Source: Flavipsychrobacter sp.
GTDB taxonomy: Bacteria > Bacteroidota > Bacteroidia > Chitinophagales > Chitinophagaceae
Assembly: GCA_016786615.1 (NCBI GenBank)
Contig: JAEUVX010000011.1
Location: 285,483-349,482 of the forward strand
Length of the DNA: 64,000 nt
Direction: 5' to 3'
This document shows, piece by piece, positions 51,837 through 59,306 of this stretch (position 1 is its first letter; every line of letters begins with the position of its first letter). The notes beneath the pieces were generated by a model. The model saw only the letters and a list, made by a program, of their open reading frames with translations. It ran no database searches and was not told the origin of the DNA. The position numbers and the translations under genes were made by a program.

Positions 51837-54359
51837 ATGAAAAAAATTCTATCATTTACCATTGCATTATTGCTGGCAATAGGCGGCAATGTGCAGGCAC
51901 AAACCCCTCAGTATACCTATACTGCAGCCACAGGTGGTAACTACATTCCTCTTGGCGACGGCGCAACCTGGGATAATTACAGGTCACAGTTTCTGTATCT
52001 ACCCGGAGATTTTGCACCTACCATTAACTCAGTAGGTTTTATTACCAAAATTTACTTCCGTGCATGGCAAAACTCTTTGTCAACAACGTATAACGGATTT
52101 CAGGTAGATATTGGCAATACAACATCTACATCATTAACAGGAACCTATATTACAGGTTTAACAAACAGTATCCCTTCTTCTACAGTTACGCTGCCGGCAG
52201 TTGCCGGTAATGCATGGATACCTATCCAGCTACCGCAACCTGTATTTGTTGATATGTCAAAACCATTGGTAATAGACATCAGGCAAGTAAATAAAGTAGG
52301 TGGTGTTGGTGGTTACATACTGTATGCAGGCGGTGTACCTGTGAATCCGATTTATACAGGTAACACACATACATACGGCAACACAAGCAGCCCTAGCGGT
52401 ACGCCAAGGCGCTATTCATACCAGTTCGGTTTCGACTTCTTTACTGGTTATCCATGCGATAAAGTACCTCAGGCACAGGTAAACGCACCTGATATCGTTT
52501 GCCCGGGCAAACAGTTTACTGTAGCACCTACAACATATTACGCAGATGCTGATTATGTATGGGAATTTTCTGATAACGGCGGTTCTTCATGGCAACTGCA
52601 CCCAAGCCCTATAGGACTGTTGGGTGATATCAAAGATGCTATTACAAAACCACGTTGGTATCGTTGTACTATTACTTGTAAAAACAATACATCTCTCACA
52701 TTCAAAACCAATCCTAAAAAAGTTGATATAGCACCATTCTATTATTGCTATTGCGATAACACTGTGGCAAACCCATCTGGCCTGGATATAGGTAATGTTA
52801 AAGTGATTAAGTTTAATCCGCTTGACCCGACTACTGCAGAAGATACTGTTTTGAATAACGGTAATGCAACTCCGTCATTAAACAATAGTACAGCCAGCAA
52901 AAGTTATTCTACCTTCCAGTATCCTCCTAATACAGAAGTAGTAATGTATCGCGACAGTACTTATCGTTTCCATGTATCTCAGATCAACTCTGCTGCAGCA
53001 TTTAAAAATGGTAACGTAGCTATATATATTGATTTCAACAGGAACGGAATATTCGATGCTGCGGAAAAGGTAATGAATAGGACTATTGACGGGGCAGATA
53101 TCATTCCTAATACCGAAACTACAGTCTTCAAAGTACCGAGTACTGCAAGCATAGGCATTACAGGTATGCGTGTAATACTCAGCAATGGTAAAATAGACTC
53201 TTGCGGCAATGCAATGGCAGAGGGTGAGGTAGAAGACTATCTTGTTGACCTTCGCTATGAGCCTTGTAAAGGTCCTGGTAATGCAGGTAAAGTTGTATCT
53301 ACTTCAAACGCTCTTTGCCCGGGTTATGACTATCTTGTAGAAAACACAGGCTATGAAGCAACAAAATCTGAACTCTCTCGTTTCTGGCAGGTATCAGGCG
53401 ATAATATCAACTGGGTAAATATCAATGGCAGCACCGGTAAGGATACATTGATGCGTATATTCAACGGCCAGCCACTGCATTACAGGGTAAGGATGATTTG
53501 CGAAGCTACGGATGATACTACGTTTACTGCTCCGCTGAAAATTAATGCTAAAGACGGTTATAAATGCTATTGCTACAGCCAGGCTATAGGTGGCAACCCT
53601 AAAGACAATCCTGATCCACGAGACAGCAGTGATATCGGCGGTGTTGTATTCTCAACATTTAACACAAATACAGGTGGACCACACTTACTGAACCTTACGG
53701 CAGAACAAAAACGTACTGACTATACAGATGATGATCCTCTGGTACTGTTTACAGAGAATAAGTACAACCTGATTGTTTATCATACGCAGCGTACTGCAGT
53801 ACATGGTGATGCTAAAATCACTGTGTTCATGGATTTCAACAACAACAAAGAGTTTGAGGTTCCGTATGAGAGAGTATATACAGGCTATACAAACGTTGGT
53901 AGCTTTACTGTTACTGATGACATCACAATTCCTTACAAGGTTATCACAGATGTGCCTACAGGTATGCGTATAATACTTAACAACGATATCGGGCCAAATA
54001 TCCCATCAGATGAGGCTTGCGGACCATACACATCTGGCGAAACTGAAGATTTGATTGTTAAGTTCATCAGGCCTTTCCCTGCAGGTGTTAATACGCTGGC
54101 GGCTATTCAAGACCTTGGCATCTATCCAAATCCTGCTAAAGACAAGTGTCGCATACAGTTTTCAGGAGCTGCTAATGCTGATGAAGTAGTAATCACTATT
54201 TCAACCGTAACAGGCCAGAAGATTATGCAACAATCATATAAGCATAGTGGTGGCACTTTCACTCAGGAAATAGATGTTACAAAATATACACGCGGTGTGT
54301 ACTTTGTAGAGGTAGCTGCTGATGGCCAGAAAGCGACTCAGAAACTGGTACTGGAATAA
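51837..54359 (+). CDS. T9SS-sorted surface protein with GEVED domains
   Basis: The 840-residue product has a signal peptide (MKKILSFTIALLLAIGGNVQ, then AQ) and ends with a T9SS type A sorting domain (IYPNPAKDKCRIQF to TRGVYFVEVAADGQ and KATQKLVLE). In between are two GEVED-type beta domains, recognised by MAEGEVEDYLVDLRYEPC and GPYTSGETEDLIVKFIRPF; each is preceded by a segment resembling VYIDFNRNGIFDAAEKV, a Ca-binding-like turn. An N-terminal region (YNGFQVDIGNTTSTSLTG) is beta-rich. GEVED domains occur in secreted adhesins and enzymes; no catalytic motif is visible, so a structural or adhesive role is inferred. Confidence 0.9.
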   Translation: MKKILSFTIALLLAIGGNVQAQTPQYTYTAATGGNYIPLGDGATWDNYRSQFLYLPGDFAPTINSVGFITKIYFRAWQNSLSTTYNGFQVDIGNTTSTSLTGTYITGLTNSIPSSTVTLPAVAGNAWIPIQLPQPVFVDMSKPLVIDIRQVNKVGGVGGYILYAGGVPVNPIYTGNTHTYGNTSSPSGTPRRYSYQFGFDFFTGYPCDKVPQAQVNAPDIVCPGKQFTVAPTTYYADADYVWEFSDNGGSSWQLHPSPIGLLGDIKDAITKPRWYRCTITCKNNTSLTFKTNPKKVDIAPFYYCYCDNTVANPSGLDIGNVKVIKFNPLDPTTAEDTVLNNGNATPSLNNSTASKSYSTFQYPPNTEVVMYRDSTYRFHVSQINSAAAFKNGNVAIYIDFNRNGIFDAAEKVMNRTIDGADIIPNTETTVFKVPSTASIGITGMRVILSNGKIDSCGNAMAEGEVEDYLVDLRYEPCKGPGNAGKVVSTSNALCPGYDYLVENTGYEATKSELSRFWQVSGDNINWVNINGSTGKDTLMRIFNGQPLHYRVRMICEATDDTTFTAPLKINAKDGYKCYCYSQAIGGNPKDNPDPRDSSDIGGVVFSTFNTNTGGPHLLNLTAEQKRTDYTDDDPLVLFTENKYNLIVYHTQRTAVHGDAKITVFMDFNNNKEFEVPYERVYTGYTNVGSFTVTDDITIPYKVITDVPTGMRIILNNDIGPNIPSDEACGPYTSGETEDLIVKFIRPFPAGVNTLAAIQDLGIYPNPAKDKCRIQFSGAANADEVVITISTVTGQKIMQQSYKHSGGTFTQEIDVTKYTRGVYFVEVAADGQKATQKLVLE

Positions 54360-54377
54360 TCAATATCATACATCAAT

Positions 54378-54409
54378 AAAAAAGCCCCTGAAATTTCAGG
54401 GGCTTTTTT
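54378..54409. terminator. Bidirectional terminator between cargo and LEA-2 genes
   Basis: Perfect 16+16 palindrome, core GCCCCTGAAA/TTTCAGGGGC; it reaches the stop codon of the LEA-2 gene on the opposite strand. Confidence 0.92.
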
Positions 54410-54876
54410 TATTGAAATACATTAAGCCGTTTCTTTCCTTCGTATCGTATCGGGATGCTTACCAACACACCCTTTCCTGCCTTTACATGCCCTGTCAGCT
54501 TCACATTTACCTCTTCATTGGCTAACAGCGACAACGCATTTGGGATAATGTTCTGCAAATCTGCCACAAGGGTTACCGGCAACAGGAAGGTACTTGACGC
54601 AGGTATGTTAAACCTCTTATCAAGTGTGGCATGGCCGGCCAGCTTGTTGTTGATGTACAGGTCAACATCAGCGTCTTTCAAAGTCATGCTGTATTTATTA
54701 GGATTGTAAAACTGTACATCCATACCAACCTCCGGATTCAGGCTTATCTTATTAACCCTGAAGTTCTTTACATCCTGATAAACAAGGTCTTTGGGATTGG
54801 CGCATGATGCCAAAAAAAAAGCGCCTAACCCCGCAATGGTATTAAGCGCTTTTCTATGAATAGTATTCTTAATCAC
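54409..54876 (-). CDS. LEA type 2 family lipoprotein
   Basis: The 155-residue product has a lipoprotein signal (ALNTIAGLGAFFLASC, lipidated Cys25) and then a LEA-2 (WHy) beta-sandwich: FRVNKISLNPEVGMDVQFYN, KYSMTLKDADVDLYINNKLA and LPVTLVADLQNIIPNAL. LEA-2 domains are found in bacterial envelope proteins and in plant stress proteins; the role here is unknown. It lies 8 nt downstream of the transketolase subunit on the same strand, so it may be translationally linked, although function gives no reason for this. Confidence 0.85.
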   Translation of the reverse strand: MIKNTIHRKALNTIAGLGAFFLASCANPKDLVYQDVKNFRVNKISLNPEVGMDVQFYNPNKYSMTLKDADVDLYINNKLAGHATLDKRFNIPASSTFLLPVTLVADLQNIIPNALSLLANEEVNVKLTGHVKAGKGVLVSIPIRYEGKKRLNVFQ

Positions 54877-54884
54877 GTTTGTGC

Positions 54885-55841
54885 TTATTTACGCTTCATC
54901 ACTTTTTCTACTGCTGCAATGATGTCCGGTTTACCAAGCCCGTATTTCTCAAGCAGGTCAGTAGGCGTACCACTTTCGCCGAAGGTATCATTTACCGCCA
55001 CATACTCCTGCGGTGCAGGGAAGTTTTTGGCAAGTACCTGTGCAACACTATCGCCCAGCCCGCCGTTTGCCTGATGCTCTTCAGCAGTTACCACACATTT
55101 AGTTTTCTGTACCGATTTGATGATAGCAGCCTCGTCCAGCGGCTTGATGGTGTGCATATTGATGAGCTCTACAGACACGCCCTTAGCAGCCAGTTCTTTA
55201 GCAGCTTCTACCGCAGTCCATACAAGATGGCCACAGGCTATTATGGTTACATCCGTACCTTCTGCCAATACCTGTGCTTTACCAATTTCAAAATGCTGGT
55301 CAGGCGCTGTGAAGTTTGCCCATTTCGGACGACCGAAACGCAGGTAAACAGGGCCTTCATATTCCGCAACAGCTATTGTTGCCGCTTTGGTCTGGTTGAA
55401 GTCGCATGGTACAATCACCGTCATACCCGGCAACATCTTCATCAGGCCGATGTCTTCCAGTATCTGGTGGGTAGCGCCGTCTTCGCCAAGTGTAAGGCCG
55501 GCATGAGAAGCACATATCTTAACATTCTTGCCGCTGTAGGCTATCGACTGGCGTATCTGGTCGTACACACGGCCGGTGCTGAAGTTGGCAAACGTAGTGG
55601 TGAATGGTATTTTGCCACCAACGGTCATACCTGCTGCCACACCCATCATATTAGCCTCTGCTATACCGCACTGCACATAACGCTCGGGAAACTCCTTCAT
55701 AAACTGGTTGAGCTTCAGCGAACCTGCAAGATCGGCAGTAAGCGCTACCACGTCAGAATTACGGCGTGCCGCCTCTACTATACCCTCTCCGAAACCCGAA
55801 CGGGTGTCTTTTTCATTCAGAATATTGATGTCTTGTATCAT
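54885..55841 (-). CDS. Transketolase, C-terminal subunit (split form)
   Basis: Transketolase moves two-carbon units between sugar phosphates in the pentose phosphate pathway, and some bacteria encode it as two chains. The 318-residue product is the pyrimidine-binding and C-terminal part: CGIAEANMMGVAAGMTVGGK (catalytic Glu), GLTLGEDGATHQILEDIGLM and PVYLRFGRPKWANF. The start (MIQDINILNEKDTRSGFGEG) is a normal subunit start, so it is not a truncation. The N-terminal, diphosphate-binding half is usually the neighbour, but here the upstream gene is SUI1-like and no N-terminal half lies in the window. 1-Deoxyxylulose-type substrates cannot be excluded, but the sequence is transketolase-like. Confidence 0.92.
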   Translation of the reverse strand: MIQDINILNEKDTRSGFGEGIVEAARRNSDVVALTADLAGSLKLNQFMKEFPERYVQCGIAEANMMGVAAGMTVGGKIPFTTTFANFSTGRVYDQIRQSIAYSGKNVKICASHAGLTLGEDGATHQILEDIGLMKMLPGMTVIVPCDFNQTKAATIAVAEYEGPVYLRFGRPKWANFTAPDQHFEIGKAQVLAEGTDVTIIACGHLVWTAVEAAKELAAKGVSVELINMHTIKPLDEAAIIKSVQKTKCVVTAEEHQANGGLGDSVAQVLAKNFPAPQEYVAVNDTFGESGTPTDLLEKYGLGKPDIIAAVEKVMKRK

Positions 55842-55861
55842 TATCTTGGCTAATATGGGCG

Positions 55862-55869
55862 CAAAAATA
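55862..55869 (-). promoter_or_regulatory. Promoter -7 element for the transketolase subunit gene
   Basis: TATTTTTG on the minus strand matches TAnnTTTG and lies 20 bases before the ATG at 55841. Confidence 0.45.
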
Positions 55870-55891
55870 AGTTATTCCTTTGGCAGTTCAC

Positions 55892-56233
55892 TTAGCCTTT
55901 TGTCATTATATATCCCCAATCTTTCAGCCAGCCGATTACCTTTTCTTTATAATCGCCCTGAATGAGGATGAGGCCTTCTTTGGCACTGCCACCCGCACCA
56001 CATTTGGTCTTCAGTTGCTTGCCCAGTGCTTCCAGGTCATCGTTGGTACCAATGAAACCCTCTACCAGCGTTACTATCTTGCCTGCACGCTGCTTGCTAT
56101 CCAGCTTTACACGCAGCTTCTGCTTGTCTTTGGGCTGGGTTTCGCCGGCGGGTTCATCCGGGTAATCGTTGAAATAGTTGTTATTGGTGCTATATACGAG
56201 CCCATCGGGGCGGGGTTTGTTCTTGTTACTCAT
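55892..56233 (-). CDS. SUI1/YciH-type translation initiation factor homolog
   Basis: The 113-residue product has an unstructured start (MSNKNKPRPDGLVYSTNNNY), then the SUI1 domain: KQKLRVKLDSKQRAGKIVTL, KTKCGAGGSAKEGLILIQGD (the family's glycine-rich core) and EKVIGWLKDWGY. Eukaryotic eIF1 controls start-codon choice; bacterial YciH is thought to destabilise initiation at non-standard starts, though its role is debated. This is of interest beside rnpA and yidD with unusual start codons. It is upstream of the transketolase gene by 50 nt on the same strand. Confidence 0.9.
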   Translation of the reverse strand: MSNKNKPRPDGLVYSTNNNYFNDYPDEPAGETQPKDKQKLRVKLDSKQRAGKIVTLVEGFIGTNDDLEALGKQLKTKCGAGGSAKEGLILIQGDYKEKVIGWLKDWGYIMTKG

Positions 56234-56319
56234 AATCTGTAAAATGAGATAGTAAAAGTAAAAAAGAAAAACATGGGATTAAGATTTCGGTATTGGTATT
56301 TAGAATTTTAAAATTTATT

Positions 56320-56444
56320 GATAGTAAATGATAGTAATTGCACAGTTTTTGTTTTGTAACCGTTTGTTGCTATTGATTATCAACAGTCTTTGTTTCATTT
56401 TAGTTACAAACGGTTACGGATATTTTGTTGCAGATTGTTGCAGT
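56320..56444. repeat. Composite repeat region upstream of the SUI1 gene
   Basis: The 381-base gap 56234-56614 has no gene. It holds a tandem pair of 10-mers GATAGTAAAT/GATAGTAATT (56320-56339), a perfect 12-bp inverted repeat GTAACCGTTTGT/ACAAACGGTTAC (56356-56367 and 56406-56417, 38 nt apart), and a second tandem pair of 10-mers TTGTTGCAGA/TTGTTGCAGT (56425-56444). The layout resembles a protein-DNA assembly site, such as an attachment or operator site. Confidence 0.55.
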
Positions 56445-56548
56445 TTTCATGGTTTTTAAAAATTGTTGTATTACCAGGAGTTAGCAGAATGGTAGATTTC
56501 TATTTTTATTATAGCAAATATACACAAAATATGTGATTTATAGTATTA

Positions 56549-56578
56549 AAAAAGGCAACCCGTTTGGGTTGCCTTTTT
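56549..56578 (-). terminator. Terminator after the T9SS cargo gene at 56615
   Basis: A 13-bp stem AAAAAGGCAACCC/GGGTTGCCTTTTT with a 4-nt loop, A/T-rich tails on both strands. Confidence 0.92.
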
Positions 56579-56614
56579 GTTTAGATGGTAGTTTGGTTTA
56601 ACGGATAAAAAAAC

Positions 56615-59074
56615 TTATTGCTGAATGCTCAGTTTTTGCTGATGCACTATTGCACCATTGCTGAACACCTGTACTATATATAAGCCGGTAGCAACCTGTG
56701 GCAGTTGGAGCGCTGTTTCTACTCCAAGATTTTCTGCTAAGCCATTGTATAGTTCTTTTACAGCCTGACCATGAACATTAGTCAGTATTACTTTTATGTT
56801 CGCTTCTGTAGCAATATTGGCTGACAGTTGCAGGTATACTGCATCTTTTGCAGGGTTGGGATATACCCTTGTAGCAGCATTTTGCAATCTGATACCAGAT
56901 ACACCGGTTGTGCCGGTTTTAAATACAGGATTACCACTCTGGCTATGGTATCCACCGGTACAATCCCCATATTTATCATACTGTGCATTATTCTGCCCAA
57001 CAGGAGAAACGACTAAAATATCAATATCCGTAAACTGGTATTTTGCAGCATCAGAAAATACCATCCCTGTATATGGTGCAGTACCACCGATACCTTCAAT
57101 TTCTTCGGGTTGCGGACTGAGGTTAAATTCTTCGATACAGCCACCCCATGCTATATGATAATCCTGCGTATGCGCAAAAATGGCTTTTATACCAAGAAAA
57201 TTATATGGTGGCAATATTGCACCACCTGTAGTCGGTTTCAGCTTATCCCATTTTGGTGCGCTGAACACGAAATCCTGTGTGCCATCATATTTGTCTGCAA
57301 AAGTCGGCCCCCATAATACACTTGAAAAATCGCTGCCAAGTGTCAGGTAATTGTTGGCATCAGTACCCGGAGTACCTGTGCCTGTCTGGTTGGGATACGC
57401 AACAAAATCTTTTTGAGGTGGTGTACCGGTAAACGTTGCAACATTTTTTACGGTATTACCTACAAAAGCACCTGTACCACCGCTGAATTCTGTCTGTACA
57501 TCATACAGGAAAGGGGTTATGTTGGCATTGCTTGGCGGGGTTGCCATGCTCGATGGCATATTAGGGTCGGTATGCATCAAACCTGCTATTACAAACCGGC
57601 TCTCTGTACCCATAAATGGCATTGCTTGTGGTATAAGAGGATGGTAACTTGGCAGTGTCTGCATGGCCCATGCGCCATTGTTAAATCTTAGCCTGCGATT
57701 GAAAGGTGCACCTGTATGTGCAAAACCCCAGTGATTGGTATGCGTTACCGTAAATGCTTCGGGCTTTAAGTTGAACCCTCCGTAAGCCATCGGTTGCCAA
57801 ATAGTATAACCATTTGGAACAGACGGGCCACCACCATTAGGATAACCTTCGTACAGGTTGCTGACAATATAGTGGTCTCTGCCGCTGGGGCCTTCCACAA
57901 ATGCCACCCCGTATTCACTCTTTCCATAACCATCACCATTGCCTGCAGAAATAAATGGATTATTGCCAAAGAAGTTAATCGTAAGGTTGGCATCATCCAC
58001 TATCATATTCATGGTAGCGCTGCGCACTATGGTATATGGCATAGGTACCGTAGGTGTAGTAGGGCCATTGTACAAGCCTGTTTTTGCCGTTACACTACCG
58101 GTAATATGTATATCGCCCGCCCAGCCTGCAGTGGCAGTACCATTACCATAGTTGGCAGATAACTCCGTCATGTGCATGGCCATATCAAAATCGAATTCTA
58201 CCGGATTGGTAGTGCCCCCGTTGTATGCCCAATCGTAATACCTGCATGCTATGAGCGTAGGCGTAGCTACCCCCACATCTATGCTCATTACAAATGCCTG
58301 CTTCACCGAAGTAAATTCCGGATAAGGCAATGCACCCGGGGTACCCATAGGTATCACAGGGTATGGCCCTGATGCAGCACCTACAGTAGCGTCTTGTGTT
58401 ACATACCCGCATATATACAGCGTCTTTGTGCCGCCTACATTTTTATACAGCGTATGTGTTGGGTACAGACTGCAGCCAATACCCGGGGTAGATGACATAT
58501 TCAAATCTGAGATAATGAAATCGCTGCCGGATGATGCACCTGTATAGTCGGTCTGTATTACCTTAATCCTGTCTCGTGGAGCTGGATTGGTAATATCTTC
58601 CCTGGCAGACACGGTTATAAAACATGCCTGATTGGTAGTGAAATTTTCCCCAACCGCAATATCCACAACCCGCTGATGATAGAAAGCAGGGTCGGGGTAT
58701 ATGACCACATCATTGGTACCCATTGGGTCGGGGTAGGCGCCGCCTATAGGGTTGGTGTTATTGATGCTGCCATCCAGAAAGTGTACAAAAAAGGGGATAC
58801 CCCATTGCCTGTTGGGGTCGTATAGCGTACCTGCCATCACGCTTTCGCGTGTGGTGCCTATTACTTCTGTAGAAAAACCTTTAGCATCTGTGTAGGGTTC
58901 GTAAGACGTAGCCGCGGGGCCATAGAGCCTGTAGAACATGGAATTGGTGCCACCCATCTGCGCATCTGCCTGTGAAGGCAGGAAAGAACAAGCTATAACA
59001 GCTGCAACGGATAATAACCTGCAGTACCATGCAGGCATGCGGCCGGTGTGGCCGCGGGTTGGATGATGTTTCAT
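56615..59074 (-). CDS. T9SS-sorted surface protein of unknown function
   Basis: The 819-residue product (ATG at 59074, or 59038 if the basic stretch MKHHPTRGHTGR is excluded) has a signal peptide (LLSVAAVIACSFLPSQADAQ) and ends with a T9SS type A sorting domain (VYPNPAKDAVYLQLSANIAT, then VATGLYIVQVFSNGAIVHQQ). The middle has no domain I recognise; it is beta-rich, with many Asn, Gly, Pro and Thr (for example FITVSAREDITNPAPRDRIK), and reads like a long extracellular beta-solenoid or lectin-type protein. It diverges from the SBBP gene at 59307. A terminator-like palindrome lies in its leader. Confidence 0.85.
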   Translation of the reverse strand: MKHHPTRGHTGRMPAWYCRLLSVAAVIACSFLPSQADAQMGGTNSMFYRLYGPAATSYEPYTDAKGFSTEVIGTTRESVMAGTLYDPNRQWGIPFFVHFLDGSINNTNPIGGAYPDPMGTNDVVIYPDPAFYHQRVVDIAVGENFTTNQACFITVSAREDITNPAPRDRIKVIQTDYTGASSGSDFIISDLNMSSTPGIGCSLYPTHTLYKNVGGTKTLYICGYVTQDATVGAASGPYPVIPMGTPGALPYPEFTSVKQAFVMSIDVGVATPTLIACRYYDWAYNGGTTNPVEFDFDMAMHMTELSANYGNGTATAGWAGDIHITGSVTAKTGLYNGPTTPTVPMPYTIVRSATMNMIVDDANLTINFFGNNPFISAGNGDGYGKSEYGVAFVEGPSGRDHYIVSNLYEGYPNGGGPSVPNGYTIWQPMAYGGFNLKPEAFTVTHTNHWGFAHTGAPFNRRLRFNNGAWAMQTLPSYHPLIPQAMPFMGTESRFVIAGLMHTDPNMPSSMATPPSNANITPFLYDVQTEFSGGTGAFVGNTVKNVATFTGTPPQKDFVAYPNQTGTGTPGTDANNYLTLGSDFSSVLWGPTFADKYDGTQDFVFSAPKWDKLKPTTGGAILPPYNFLGIKAIFAHTQDYHIAWGGCIEEFNLSPQPEEIEGIGGTAPYTGMVFSDAAKYQFTDIDILVVSPVGQNNAQYDKYGDCTGGYHSQSGNPVFKTGTTGVSGIRLQNAATRVYPNPAKDAVYLQLSANIATEANIKVILTNVHGQAVKELYNGLAENLGVETALQLPQVATGLYIVQVFSNGAIVHQQKLSIQQ

Positions 59075-59156
59075 TTTTTAGAGTATTTATTGGTGTTAAA
59101 AAAATTCAATGGTTTGGTGGCGTTCGGTATTGGTTTATAAATATAAATTTGTTTTT

Positions 59157-59194
59157 TGACAAAAAAACCGGTGATATCACTGGTTTTTTTGTCA
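59157..59194. repeat. Terminator-like palindrome between divergent T9SS genes
   Basis: A 19+19 palindrome, core ACCGGTGAT/ATCACTGGT, with one G:T pair, flanked by A7 and T7 and ending TGAC/GTCA. It lies in the 232-base gap 59075-59306, which has no gene, upstream of both divergent genes. It looks like an intrinsic terminator, so it could attenuate the minus-strand leader. Confidence 0.55.
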
Positions 59195-59225
59195 TTGCTA
59201 TTATTTAATATTGATTTAACCTGAT

Positions 59226-59266
59226 TGTCATTTTTTTTGACATCCGTAAATAATACTGTAAATTGT
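59226..59266 (+). promoter_or_regulatory. Promoter and 17-bp motif (copy 2) of the 59307 gene
   Basis: TGTCATTTTTTTTGACA (59226-59242) contains TTTG at 59236-59239; after 19 nt comes TAAATTGT (59259-59266), a near match to TAnnTTTG. The 17-mer is identical to 45464-45480 (opposite strand), which precedes another T9SS cargo gene. Confidence 0.5.
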
Positions 59267-59306
59267 ACTTACCATATAACATATATCTTCAACTAAAACT
59301 ACCTGT

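Noticed and set aside
54879-55853. A 324-codon plus-strand frame opposite the transketolase half
   Set aside because: Antisense shadow; the minus-strand frame has full family motifs.
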